Source of the DNA: DATKZM01 sp035527975 | GTDB taxonomy: Bacteria > Pseudomonadota > Alphaproteobacteria > JAPULJ01 | DNA length: 64,000 bases | Assembly: GCA_035527975.1 (NCBI GenBank) | Contig: DATKZM010000115.1 | Coordinates: 12,158 to 76,157, forward strand | Reading direction: 5' to 3' | Shown here: piece after piece, positions 26,307-34,868 of the stretch | Layout: each line of letters begins with the position of its first letter | Position numbering within the stretch: position 1 is the stretch's first letter | The notes under the pieces: model-generated | The model's database searches: none | Told to the model about the DNA's origin: nothing | The model's input: only the letters and a program-made list of their open reading frames with translations | Translations under genes and position numbers: made by a program

Positions 26307-27032
26307 ATGACCGGGATGAAAGAGGCGGAATTGCTGAGCATCGTGATCCCGACGCTGGGGGCGGCCGGCACGCTTGCGGCCACGCTCGCCGCATTGGACG
26401 ACGTCGGCGCGAGCGCGCAAGCGCTTCGGGGCGCCGAGACGATCGTCGTCGATGGCGGCTCGACGGATGCCTCGCCGGCGCTTGCCCAGAAGTTGGGCGC
26501 GCGGGTCATCGCGGCGCCGCGCGGCCGCGGGCTACAATTGAATGCCGGCGCAAAAGCGGCAAAAGGCGACTGGCTGCTTTTTCTGCACGCCGATACGCGC
26601 CTCGCACCAGGCTGGGCGGCGGCGGTTGGCGCGTTTATCGCCGATCCGGCGAACGCCGAGCGCGCCGGATATTTCCGCTTCGCGCTCGACGATCCGGCGC
26701 CCGCAGCGCGGCGTGTCGAACGCCTCGTATCCTGGCGCTGCCGGCGGCTGGGACTGCCCTATGGCGACCAGGGTCTCCTGATCGCGCGCGATTTCTACCA
26801 AGCCCTGGGCGGCTACCGGCCACTGGCGATGATGGAGGATGTGGCGCTGGTGCGGCGCATCGGCCGGCGCCGACTGGTTGCGCTTGAAGCTGCCGCGGTG
26901 ACCTCGGCGCGGCGCTATCGGCGGGACGGCTATGTTATGCGGCCGGCGCGCAATCTGTTGTGTCTGGGGCTCTATTTTCTCGGCCTGCCGCCGCGCCTGA
27001 TCGCCCGCATCTACGCCCGAGCGTCACCATGA
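26307..27032 (+). CDS. TIGR04283-type glycosyltransferase (arsenosugar-associated family)
   Basis: GT-A family 2 glycosyltransferase of about 241 aa. Segments include LLSIVIPTLGAAGTLAATL, IVVDGGSTDASPALA, RGRGLQLNAGAKAAKGDWLLFLHADTRL and the metal-binding HADTR region, as in TIGR04283. Alternative starts are ATG 26316 and GTG 26220. Its stop overlaps the next ATG (ATGA). The family name comes from association with arsenosugar loci, but neither ArsM nor ArsS is present here, so that role is uncertain. Confidence 0.8.
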   Translation: MTGMKEAELLSIVIPTLGAAGTLAATLAALDDVGASAQALRGAETIVVDGGSTDASPALAQKLGARVIAAPRGRGLQLNAGAKAAKGDWLLFLHADTRLAPGWAAAVGAFIADPANAERAGYFRFALDDPAPAARRVERLVSWRCRRLGLPYGDQGLLIARDFYQALGGYRPLAMMEDVALVRRIGRRRLVALEAAAVTSARRYRRDGYVMRPARNLLCLGLYFLGLPPRLIARIYARASP

Positions 27033-27643
27033 GCCCGCAGCGCAACCTCGTCATCTTTGCCAAATCGCCGGCCTTGGGACAGGTCAAGCGCCGCCTCGCC
27101 GCGGATATCGGCGAGGTCGAGGCGCTGCGCCTCTACCGGGCCAACCTGAAGCGCCTGATCGCTCGCTTCACGCGCGACCGGCGCTGGACCACGCGTCTTG
27201 CGCTCAGCCCCGACCGGGCGGCCAACGGCGGTTTCCCCGGAATGGAGGGCCGGGTCGTCGTGCCCCAGGGCGGCGGCGATCTGGGCGCGCGCATGGGCCG
27301 GGCGATCGCTGGTTGTCCGCCGGGCCCGGCGCTGCTGATCGGCGCCGACATACCCGGCGTCATGCCGGGCCACATCGCCGGCGCCTTCGAAGCGCTGCGC
27401 GGCCATGACGCCGTGTTCGGACCGGCGGTCGATGGCGGTTATTGGCTGGTCGGCGCGAGCGCCGCCGGCCGGCGCAAGTTGGCCTTCGCTGCGGGCATCC
27501 GCTGGTCGACCGCATATGCATTGGCAGATACCCGCGCGGGGCTGCCGCCAGGCACGAATGTGGCACTGGCCGACATCCTCGACGATGTCGACGACGCGGC
27601 CGCCTATACGCGCTGGCGCGCGCGCGGCGCCTATCCGTCGTAG
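27029..27643 (+). CDS. TIGR04282-type glycosyltransferase-like protein (DUF2064)
   Basis: 204 aa, nucleotidyl/glycosyl-transferase-like fold: NLVIFAKSPALGQVKRRLA at the N-terminus, a central GADIPGVMPGHI and GPAVDGGYWLVGAS, as in the DUF2064/TIGR04282 family. Its ATG overlaps the upstream stop by four bases, so the two are translationally coupled, as in many genomes. The 3' end overlaps the convergent VOC gene by 13 bases. Confidence 0.82.
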   Translation: MSPQRNLVIFAKSPALGQVKRRLAADIGEVEALRLYRANLKRLIARFTRDRRWTTRLALSPDRAANGGFPGMEGRVVVPQGGGDLGARMGRAIAGCPPGPALLIGADIPGVMPGHIAGAFEALRGHDAVFGPAVDGGYWLVGASAAGRRKLAFAAGIRWSTAYALADTRAGLPPGTNVALADILDDVDDAAAYTRWRARGAYPS

Positions 27644-28251
27644 CGCCTGCGCTGGTCGTGGATGAAGTCGAGCAAAGCCTGGGTCACATCCTTGCCGGCC
27701 GCGGCGGCGTCCTTCTTGGTCTTGAGCCAGCCCGCGAGATCCTTGTAGGCCTGATCGGTGTGGGCGTTCCACTCCGGGTCGACCGCCGACGTCATCTCCA
27801 TGCGGATGCCGTTGGGGTCGTGGAAGTAGATCGACAGGATGATGCCCTTGTGGTCGACGGGCCCGATCACCTCGATGCCGTTCGAGGTCAGCCAGTCGTA
27901 CCATTCGTGGACCGCCTCGGGCGAACCGGCGTCGAGCGCGATGTGGTTGAAGACATCGTAGGCGCGGTGCGAGGATTTCGATTGCGGCGGCAAACCGGGC
28001 GCCTCGAAGAAGGCGATGGTCGAGCCGTCGGCCATCTTGAAGAAGATATGGAAGTAGGGGAATTCATCGCCAGTCGACGGCACCTTGTCGTCGAGGATGG
28101 TGCTGGCGAACTCCATGCCCATGATCTCGGTGAAGAACTTGGTCGTCGCCTCGGCATCGTGGGTGACGTAGGCGGCGTGGTTCAGCATGGTCGGCGTGAG
28201 CTTGGCCTTGCCGCGGCCACGGGCCTCGGCGGCTTTGGTGATCTCGTTCAT
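27631..28251 (-). CDS. VOC-family (glyoxalase/extradiol dioxygenase-like) protein, copy 1
   Basis: 206 aa from the ATG at 28251. Paired beta-alpha-beta-beta-beta modules: LNHAAYVTHDAEATTKFF near the N-terminus, YDVFNHIALDAGSPEAV in the middle and FHDPNGIRMEMT near the end. These supply the usual metal ligands (first His, second His, Glu). The C-terminal extension is helical. Related to the VOC genes at 48698 and 49331. Substrate unknown. Confidence 0.82.
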   Translation of the reverse strand: MNEITKAAEARGRGKAKLTPTMLNHAAYVTHDAEATTKFFTEIMGMEFASTILDDKVPSTGDEFPYFHIFFKMADGSTIAFFEAPGLPPQSKSSHRAYDVFNHIALDAGSPEAVHEWYDWLTSNGIEVIGPVDHKGIILSIYFHDPNGIRMEMTSAVDPEWNAHTDQAYKDLAGWLKTKKDAAAAGKDVTQALLDFIHDQRRRYDG

Positions 28252-28388
28252 GGTGTTTGGCGTCCCTTTCCTGCGGGTGTTCCGATAGGCGGGATGGGTC
28301 CTGTTGCTGCTGAATTCTATGCCCTTCCAGGCGGAACAGTCCACAATCCCTTTCAATTGGGAACTCCGCCACGGCTCTGGAGCAAGGC

Positions 28389-29252
28389 TCAGCTTGCCGG
28401 CAAGGCCCCGAAAGGCACCACCTTGTTCTCGATGTCGTGGCCGATATCGGCGCGGCCGAGATAGGGAATCCCCGATTTTTCGCACCAATACGTGACGACG
28501 TCTTCCTCGCCGAGCACGAAATCGGGGTCGTTGGGCAGAATTTCGCTGCAGCGGCCGAGCCGGATACCGGCGGCCTTGCGGATGCCGGGATTGCTGGTGA
28601 TGTGAAACAGCGCGCGGTCGATCCGGTACATTTGCTCCTCGGTCTCCTCCAGCATGAGCACGTGCCCTGCGAGATCGGGCTGGAGTCCCGTGCCCAGAAG
28701 GTGGCTGAGGATGGTGATATTGAAGGCGGCCGTTTTTTTATCCGCGCCGACGCTTGCCTCCAGCGCGTCGGGGTCGCGCGTGACGAGCCAGGCAAGGGCG
28801 CGCACGACGGCCGTCTCGCCGCCCTCGCGCCGGATGTCCGACGGCATCGGTCCATGCGCCAGGGTCTGGAAACCCAACGCATAGAGACCCGCCAAGAGGC
28901 TGCCGGCGTCGCTGTAGCCGAGATAGCTTTTCGTCCGAGCTGCCGGCTCGAGCTTCGATAATACGTCCTCGGCGAGGCGGCACGACCCGTAGCCCCCGCG
29001 CGCGAACCACAGCGCATCGAAGCCGGGGTCGTTCGCGATCTCCAGGAAGGCGGCCGCGCGCGCCGCATCCGCTCCGGCGAAATGCCCCGACGTCAGGAAG
29101 CATTGCGGATGGAAGACGAGCTCGACCGCGCCGCCGGGGTAGCGCGCGGCGGCGAGCGCGCTCACTCTGTCGGCCAGCGCGGGATCTAGGCGCGAGGCGG
29201 GCGCGGCGATGCCGATACGGATGGCGCGCGGCTCTGGTTTGGTGTCGGGCAT
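28389..29252 (-). CDS. LD-carboxypeptidase, peptidase family S66 (LdcA type)
   Basis: 287 aa from the ATG at 29252 (GTG 29264 also open). Family S66 removes the terminal D-Ala from tetrapeptides during murein recycling. Shows ARGGYGSCRL, the nucleophile region LGYSDAGSLLAGL, the acidic MLEETEEQMYRID and the C-terminal histidine in DIGHDIENKVVPFG, i.e. the Ser-Glu-His set. No signal peptide, so cytoplasmic. It diverges from a Mur ligase gene 81 bases away, which fits a peptide-recycling role. Confidence 0.87.
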   Translation of the reverse strand: MPDTKPEPRAIRIGIAAPASRLDPALADRVSALAAARYPGGAVELVFHPQCFLTSGHFAGADAARAAAFLEIANDPGFDALWFARGGYGSCRLAEDVLSKLEPAARTKSYLGYSDAGSLLAGLYALGFQTLAHGPMPSDIRREGGETAVVRALAWLVTRDPDALEASVGADKKTAAFNITILSHLLGTGLQPDLAGHVLMLEETEEQMYRIDRALFHITSNPGIRKAAGIRLGRCSEILPNDPDFVLGEEDVVTYWCEKSGIPYLGRADIGHDIENKVVPFGALPAS

Positions 29253-29333
29253 CTTCGAACGCACCTCTTGTTAAGCAATTCTGCCTTATTACGCTTTCAT
29301 GACAGGCAGGCTTGTCGCTACAGTCGCCGCCCA

Positions 29334-30761
29334 ATGAGTGGTGCGCGAAGCTATTTCTTCTGCGGTATCGGCGGCAGCGGCATGCTGCCGCTGGCCTTGA
29401 TCCTGCGCGCCCAGGGCCACCGGGTGGCCGGCTCCGACCGCATGCTAGACCAGGGCCGATCCGGGGCGAAGTTCGATTTCCTATCCGCCCGCGGCATCGC
29501 ACTCCATCCCCAGGACGGCAGCGGGATCGACGATGCCGCCCAGATCTTCGTCGCCTCCGCCGCCATCGAAGAGAGCGTGCCGGATTTGCAGGCCGCCCGG
29601 GCGCTGGGCGCGACGCTGGTGAGCCGCGCCGAGCTGCTGGCCGAGCTTTTTAACGCGGCGCCTACCAGCATCGCTATTGGCGGCACCAGCGGCAAGTCGA
29701 CCACCACCGGCATGGCGGGCTGGATACTGCATGCGGCCGGGCGCGATCCGACCGTGATGAACGGCGCGATCATGAAGAACTTCATCACGGCCGAGACGCC
29801 TTTCGCCAGCGCAGTCGTTGGCGCGGGCGACGTCTTCGTGAGCGAGGTCGATGAGAGCGATGGCTCGATCGCGCTCTACCGGCCGCGGATCGCTGTGCTC
29901 AACAACGTCGCCCTCGATCACAAATCGCTCGACGAGTTGCGCGGGCTTTTTGCCGGGTTCGTTGCGCGTGCCCAGACCGTCGTGCTCAATCTCGACAATG
30001 AGGAAAGCGCAGCGCTTGCTGCACAAGCGCCGCGCGACGCGACGATCGGCTTCAGCCTGAGCAATCCCACCGCCGATCTTTTCGCCGCCGCGTTGGAACC
30101 TGCGCCTGACGCCATCGCCTTCACGTTGCACGAAGGAGCGAGCGGCGAGAGCGTGGCCGTGCGTCTCGCCGTGCCGGGCCGGCACAATGTCGCCAATGCG
30201 CTGGCGGCGGTTGGAGCCGCCCGCGCCTGCGGTGTGCCGCTGATGCAGGCGGCAAAGGCGCTGGAAAGTTTCGCCGGTCTGCGCCGCCGGCTGGAGATCG
30301 TCGGCGAGGCGGGCGGGGTCACGGTGATCGACGACTTCGCCCACAACCCCGACAAGATCGAGGCGACGTTGGCGACGCTGCACGATTTTCCGGGACGGCT
30401 TCTGCTGCTCTTCCAGCCGCACGGCTTCGGCCCGTTGCGCATGATGAAGGACGCCTTCATCGAATGCTTTGCGCACCATATGGCCGCGGGCGATGTGCTG
30501 GCGATGCCCGACCCCGTCTATTACGGCGGCACGGCCGATCGCAGCGTCGCCAGCGCCGACATCGTGGCCGGCATCGTGGCGCGGGGACGCCGGGCTTTTG
30601 CCTTCGCAGAGCGCGATGAATGCGGCGAGACGCTATTGGAGCTTGCCGAACCCGGCGACCGCATCGTGGTGATGGGCGCGCGCGACGATACGCTGTCGAG
30701 TTTTGCAGCGGGCTTGCTGGAAGCGATGGGGGGCGGCAGCAAACGTCAAAGCCGCTTGTGA
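29334..30761 (+). CDS. Mur ligase family protein (MurC/Mpl-like)
   Basis: 475 aa from the ATG at 29334. The N-terminal UDP-binding glycine motif is CGIGGSGMLPL (10-20), the ATP P-loop GGTSGKSTTT is at 116-125, and the central segment holds NNVALDHKSLDEL and GRHNVANALAAVGAA. Segments FAGLRRRLEIVGE and VIDDFAHNPDKIEATL are Mur ligase C-terminal hallmarks. It lacks the YPPMS motif of classical Mpl. Next to LdcA, a recycling ligase joining UDP-MurNAc to a peptide is plausible; a variant MurC is the alternative. Confidence 0.82.
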   Translation: MSGARSYFFCGIGGSGMLPLALILRAQGHRVAGSDRMLDQGRSGAKFDFLSARGIALHPQDGSGIDDAAQIFVASAAIEESVPDLQAARALGATLVSRAELLAELFNAAPTSIAIGGTSGKSTTTGMAGWILHAAGRDPTVMNGAIMKNFITAETPFASAVVGAGDVFVSEVDESDGSIALYRPRIAVLNNVALDHKSLDELRGLFAGFVARAQTVVLNLDNEESAALAAQAPRDATIGFSLSNPTADLFAAALEPAPDAIAFTLHEGASGESVAVRLAVPGRHNVANALAAVGAARACGVPLMQAAKALESFAGLRRRLEIVGEAGGVTVIDDFAHNPDKIEATLATLHDFPGRLLLLFQPHGFGPLRMMKDAFIECFAHHMAAGDVLAMPDPVYYGGTADRSVASADIVAGIVARGRRAFAFAERDECGETLLELAEPGDRIVVMGARDDTLSSFAAGLLEAMGGGSKRQSRL

Positions 30762-30766
30762 ATAAC

Positions 30767-30791
30767 TCCCTCCCCCTCAAGGTGGGAGGGA
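30767..30791. terminator. bidirectional hairpin between convergent genes
   Basis: TCCCTCCC pairs with GGGAGGGA around CCTCAAGG, directly after the Mur ligase stop and before the end of the Ser/Thr kinase gene. There is no long T-run. A similar sequence lies at 56109-56133. Confidence 0.45.
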
Positions 30792-30812
30792 ATGCCATCC
30801 GCGATTGTCGTC

Positions 30813-32651
30813 TTAGGGCGACACGCCCAGCCGGTTGAGCCGGTCGCGCGCTTCGCGGTCGCGCGGATCTTTTGCCAGCGCCGTCCGATAATCGGCGACG
30901 GCTTGCGCCCGGCGGCCGAGGAATTCGTGGGCGACGCCGCGCATCCGATGGAACGCGCCTGTCTGGGGAGCGAGGTCGACCGCCCGGTCAAAATCGGTGA
31001 AAGCGGCGATGTAGTCGCGCTGCACGAGATACGACTGTCCGCGGTAGAAATGCGCATCAGGCGTCGGCCGCGCGTCGATAGCGCGGGTTAGATCGGCGAC
31101 CGCCTTGTCGTATTGCCGTGTGTCGAAGTGGAGCCTGCCGCGCCGCTCATAGGCATCGGCGTATGTCGCGTCGAGGGCGATGGCGCGCGTATAGTCGCCG
31201 AGTGCCGGCGCCCAGGCGCGGAGCGCGTGGTGCGCGCGGGCCCGGTAGAAGTAAGCCCGCTTGTCGCCATCGTTCAGCGCCAGCGCCTGGGACAGCGCGG
31301 TCACGGCCGCCGCGTGCTCGCCGCGTTGCGCATGGGCAAGGCCCTGGGCGAGATGAAGCGCGGCCAGCGCGTCGCCTTCATATTTTCCCGAGGCAATCGC
31401 GGTGACGCAGGCCTCGATGGCTCGCTCGGGCCCGCTGGCCTTCATATCCAAGCATTTGGTCTGGTCGCCCCCGGTGACCACAGGCCCGATGTCCTCGCTC
31501 CGCCATATGATCGCCGCAAGGCCGACGGCAATCAGCAATACGAGGATGGGAACGCGAAGCGACCCGCGCCGTTCGGTGGCGTCATTGCCCGCGGTTGCGC
31601 GTACCGCCTGTGATGCCTGTGCCGCCTGTGTGCCTGTGGCGAAGATGGTCATGCCGGCCGACAGGGCGCCTTGCGGTGCGTTCCGGCCCGCCTTGCGCCG
31701 TGGCGGGGAGCCCTTTTTTGCCAAGCCGCCGCCGAGAATATCTCGAAACCCGGAGACCGACTGCGGCCGGTTTTCGTGCCTCATCGCCAGCGCAGCATCA
31801 ATCGCGGCGAGCAGCCCGCCGGAATAGGCGCGCCGCGCCGCGGCGCCCGCCAGAATGTACGTGTCGCCGTCGATACGCGCGATCGCCTCGGGCGGCGGAT
31901 GGCCGGTGACCGCCTGATAGAGCGTGGCGCCGAGCCCGTAGATGTCGCTCCAGGGACCCTGTTTGCCATGCGTGGTGTACTGCTCGATCGGCGCGTAGCC
32001 GCCGCTGACGATCGCGGTCATGCCCAGGCTGGCGCCGCCAAGCGCCTGGCGGGCCGAACCGAAATCGATCAGCACCGGGGCGCCGCCGGCCCGCACGAAG
32101 ATATTGTCGGGCTTGATGTCGCGGTGGAGGAAGCCCGCATCGTGGACGTTCTGCAGCCCATCGAGCAGCGGGCCCAGCAGCGCCCGCAGGCGCTCTTCGG
32201 GCATGGGGCCATCGCGCTTCAGGATCGCCTCCAGGCTTTCGCCCTTGACATAGTCCATAACAAGGTAAGCGGTCGCATTGGCCTGAAAGAAGCGCAGCAC
32301 CGTGACGATGTTGGGATGGCGGAAGGCGACCAGCGTCTGGGCTTCGTCGCGGAACCGGCCCAGCCCATAGTCGTAGTCGGCTTGGGCCGCATCGCTGATG
32401 ACGTGGATCGCCGACTGGCCGGTCTCGCGGCCGGCGATGCCGTTGGGCAGGTATTCCTTGATCGCGACGCTGCGGCCGAGCTCGATTTCGCGCGCCCGGT
32501 AGGTGAGCCCGAAGCCGCCGGCACCGAGCAGCCCCTCGATGCGGTAGCCCTCCAGCATGAAGCCTTCGGGCAGGGCATGGCGGTGCTGGGCGGCCGGCTC
32601 CTGAACGATGGGCTGTTTGCCGGCGGTTGGTCGTGGTGGCTGGGCGGTCAC
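30813..32651 (-). CDS. membrane Ser/Thr protein kinase with C-terminal TPR repeats
   Basis: 612 aa, GTG start. Hanks-type kinase domain at about 35-310: GAGGFG loop at 43-48, invariant lysine K65 in VAIKEYLP, catalytic D178 in LHRDIKPDN, DFG at 196-198. A basic linker leads to one membrane helix at about residues 370-390 (LRVPILVLLIAVGLAAIIW). At least four TPR-like units follow (ALNDGDKRAYFYRARAHHAL, AYERRGRLHFDTRQYDKAV), presumably periplasmic. The 3' end converges on the Mur ligase. Targets unknown. Confidence 0.9.
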   Translation of the reverse strand: MTAQPPRPTAGKQPIVQEPAAQHRHALPEGFMLEGYRIEGLLGAGGFGLTYRAREIELGRSVAIKEYLPNGIAGRETGQSAIHVISDAAQADYDYGLGRFRDEAQTLVAFRHPNIVTVLRFFQANATAYLVMDYVKGESLEAILKRDGPMPEERLRALLGPLLDGLQNVHDAGFLHRDIKPDNIFVRAGGAPVLIDFGSARQALGGASLGMTAIVSGGYAPIEQYTTHGKQGPWSDIYGLGATLYQAVTGHPPPEAIARIDGDTYILAGAAARRAYSGGLLAAIDAALAMRHENRPQSVSGFRDILGGGLAKKGSPPRRKAGRNAPQGALSAGMTIFATGTQAAQASQAVRATAGNDATERRGSLRVPILVLLIAVGLAAIIWRSEDIGPVVTGGDQTKCLDMKASGPERAIEACVTAIASGKYEGDALAALHLAQGLAHAQRGEHAAAVTALSQALALNDGDKRAYFYRARAHHALRAWAPALGDYTRAIALDATYADAYERRGRLHFDTRQYDKAVADLTRAIDARPTPDAHFYRGQSYLVQRDYIAAFTDFDRAVDLAPQTGAFHRMRGVAHEFLGRRAQAVADYRTALAKDPRDREARDRLNRLGVSP

Positions 32652-32821
32652 GGGGTGGGCGGCTCTCCGGACGTTGGGCCTGGCGGGCGGCGCCGTCTTG
32701 CGCCGGGTGCGGGCCCGGGGTGCCGTATTGTTTAGGCGGAATATGGTTTAGCTTGCGTGAACGAAACTGGGCGTTCTTGGGGCGATGCCCAGCGTCCAAA
32801 CGCAAAATAGGAGGCTCGATC

Positions 32822-33217
32822 GTGCCCAAGGAGATTGTCAGAGTACCCGGGATATCCGATGCGCTGGAAAAGGCGAACGTGCCGCTGTCCTCGGCGGTCA
32901 AGGCCAATGGCTTCGTCTTCTGCTCGGGCATGCCGCCGATGAACCCCGAAACGGGCGAGATCGTGCGCGGCGATATCGAAACCCAGACCCGCGCCGTGCT
33001 CGACAGCCTGAAGAAGGTGCTGGAGGCTTCCGGCTCCTCGCTCGATCAGGTCGTCAAGGTGATCATCTTCATCGCCAACTCGGCCTATTTCCCGACCGTG
33101 AATGCGATCTACAAGGACTATTTCCCCAAAGACCCGCCCGCGCGCACCTTCGCCACGGTCGGCTCCTGGCCGTGGGAGTTCGACATCGAGATCGAATGCG
33201 TGGCGCTGGCGGAGTAG
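32822..33217 (+). CDS. RidA/YjgF/YER057c-family protein
   Basis: 131 aa starting at GTG, fixed by a perfect AGGAGG at 32809-32814 seven bases upstream. RidA proteins hydrolyse reactive enamine/imine intermediates. The conserved arginine that binds the substrate carboxylate is in PARTFATVG, preceded by LDQVVKVIIFIANSAYFPTVN. Extra upstream open frame is discounted. Divergent from the Ser/Thr kinase. Confidence 0.88.
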   Translation: MPKEIVRVPGISDALEKANVPLSSAVKANGFVFCSGMPPMNPETGEIVRGDIETQTRAVLDSLKKVLEASGSSLDQVVKVIIFIANSAYFPTVNAIYKDYFPKDPPARTFATVGSWPWEFDIEIECVALAE

Positions 33218-33238
33218 GTCCAACACACGAACCATATT

Positions 33239-33351
33239 GTCACGCCGGACTTGATCCGGGGTCCATGCGCACGAGCTGGCAGGGCACGGGCGGCGGCTTG
33301 GTTTGGATGCAGATGGACCCAGGCTCGTTGCTATGCTGGGGCCGGGGTGAC
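33239..33351. repeat. dispersed palindromic repeat, family A-like
   Basis: Bounded by GTCAC and GTGAC. Left part GCCGGACTTGATCCGGGGTCCATG and right part ATGGACCCAGGC...GGGGCCGGGGTGAC pair as extended arms. It is a diverged member of the GTCAT-type family at 829 and 2212. Occupies the gap between convergent RidA and DUF2927 genes. Confidence 0.6.
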
Positions 33352-33380
33352 GATATGCGGGGTGTTGAGGCCGGCGGTAC

Positions 33381-34265
33381 TCAGCGCCGCGGCTTGCGCC
33401 TTACCTTGCGGCGTTTGGACGCCGGCCGGCCGGCCGCCGCGATGTGCCGCCGGAAATGGTCGCGCACGATGGGCTCGGCGAAGGCCCAACTCATGCCCGG
33501 CAGAAGCCGCCGGTCGTAATGCGCGCGCACCATCAGCCGGTCCCAGGGCGAGAGCGCCTGCTGCTTGGAATGGTCGTTGAAGATCGACGGGCTGAAATAG
33601 CTCGAGTCGTTCATCAGCCCCAGCGCCTGGGTCAGCTCTTCCAGGATGCAGTGCCGGCGCAGCAAGTTCCAGTCGGCGTGGATCCGGATCGCCGCGCGCT
33701 GGATCACATAGTCGTTGCCGGAAAAAACCCGCGCCGAACAGACGTTCTCCAAGTTGCTTGGGCCGCGTCCGCCGTTGTGAATGAAGGTGATGACCATGTT
33801 GGGTGTGGGCCCCGGCGCGCCCGCGCGCACGGTGCGGAAGCTCAAGCCCGTGAGCTGGGCCAGCAGTTTCAGGTGCCGGACAACTTCGGGCTCGTAGATA
33901 TCCAGGTTGGCACCGCGCAGCTCGGTTATGATCGGCCCGGCCCATTTGATGATGCGCCCGCGCCGCGCCTGGCCGCCGAATTCGGCCCTCAGCGCCAGCT
34001 CGCGGTACTGCGCCACCAGCTTGCCGACGGGCGGCATGCGCCGCCATTCGGCGTGGTGCGCCTCGGCGGTCTGTGGCCGGGCGATCTGTGGCTGGGCGAT
34101 CTGTGACTGGGCGTATTGCGACTGGACGTAGTGCGCCGGCTCGGACCGCGCCTGGTGTGCCGGTGCGGTTGCGACCACGTTGAGCGTAATCAGCAGACAC
34201 AGGACGACGGCGCGCAGAATGCGCTCAGCCCAATGCCGGTCCTGGTTTGAGAAGCGCCGCACCAT
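33381..34265 (-). CDS. DUF2927-domain secreted or anchored protein
   Basis: 294 aa. N-terminal hydrophobic segment (17-38, LRAVVLCLLITLNVVATAPA) acts as a signal or anchor. It is followed by a Gln/Ala-rich tract of imperfect five-residue repeats (YVQSQ, YAQSQ, IAQPQ, IARPQ). The DUF2927 part contains NMVITFIHNGG, HCILEELTQALGLMNDS, SIFNDHS and LSPWDRLMVRAHYD. The C-terminus is basic. DUF2927 is an uncharacterised, metalloprotease-like alphaproteobacterial domain; function is unknown. Followed upstream by moaB, 6 bases away on the same strand. Confidence 0.8.
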   Translation of the reverse strand: MVRRFSNQDRHWAERILRAVVLCLLITLNVVATAPAHQARSEPAHYVQSQYAQSQIAQPQIARPQTAEAHHAEWRRMPPVGKLVAQYRELALRAEFGGQARRGRIIKWAGPIITELRGANLDIYEPEVVRHLKLLAQLTGLSFRTVRAGAPGPTPNMVITFIHNGGRGPSNLENVCSARVFSGNDYVIQRAAIRIHADWNLLRRHCILEELTQALGLMNDSSYFSPSIFNDHSKQQALSPWDRLMVRAHYDRRLLPGMSWAFAEPIVRDHFRRHIAAAGRPASKRRKVRRKPRR

Positions 34266-34271
34266 AGCCGA

Positions 34272-34808
34272 TCACCCAGTATGCTCCTGCAGGCGCGGCA
34301 TCAGCTCGACCAGATTGCAGGGCTTGGTGCGGCTGTCGAGCTGGTATTGCAAGATGCCGTCCCAGGCATCCTTGCAGGCGCCGGGCGAGCCGGGCAGGGC
34401 AAACAAATATGTGCCGCCCGCCACGCCGCCGGTGGCCCGCGACTGCATGGTAGAGGTCTTGATCTTCTCGTAGCTCAGCATGCGGAAGAGCTCGCCGAAG
34501 CCGTCGATCGTCTTCTCGTAGACCGCATGGAAGGCCTCGGGCGTGACGTCGCGGCCGGTGACGCCGGTGCCGCCGGTGGCGATCACGGCGTCGATCTCGG
34601 GGTTGTCGATCCAGGCCTTGAGCTGGGCCACGATCGTGGATTTTTCATCGCGCACGATGGCCCGGGCGGCGAGCGTGTGACCGGCGCCCTCAAGCCGCGC
34701 GACAAGCGTGTCGCCGGATGTGTCGTTGGATGCGTCCCGCGTGTCGGAGACGGTCATCACCGCGATCTGAACCGGCAGAAAGCCGGGTGAGCTCGATTGA
34801 TCGTTCAT
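34272..34808 (-). CDS. moaB: MoaB/MogA-like molybdenum cofactor biosynthesis protein B
   Basis: 178 aa. MoCF-binding fold: VQIAVMTVSDTRDASNDTSGD, DAVIATGGTGVTGRDVTPEA, and FRMLSYEKIKTSTMQSRATGG with the downstream ALPGSPGA loop. These match MoaB/MogA, which adenylates molybdopterin in cofactor synthesis. Other molybdenum genes are absent here. Sits between the lytic transglycosylase gene and the DUF2927 gene, all on the minus strand. Confidence 0.93.
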   Translation of the reverse strand: MNDQSSSPGFLPVQIAVMTVSDTRDASNDTSGDTLVARLEGAGHTLAARAIVRDEKSTIVAQLKAWIDNPEIDAVIATGGTGVTGRDVTPEAFHAVYEKTIDGFGELFRMLSYEKIKTSTMQSRATGGVAGGTYLFALPGSPGACKDAWDGILQYQLDSRTKPCNLVELMPRLQEHTG

Positions 34809-34868
34809 GGTTCCTGCCGCCCCCTGTCCAGGGCCCCGGCCGTCACGCCGTGCATGAGACGAACGGCT

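Noticed and set aside
26307..27643. Complete arsenosugar pathway
   Set aside because: Only the two glycosyltransferase-like genes are present; the nearby radical SAM gene is of the PA0069 type and not ArsS.
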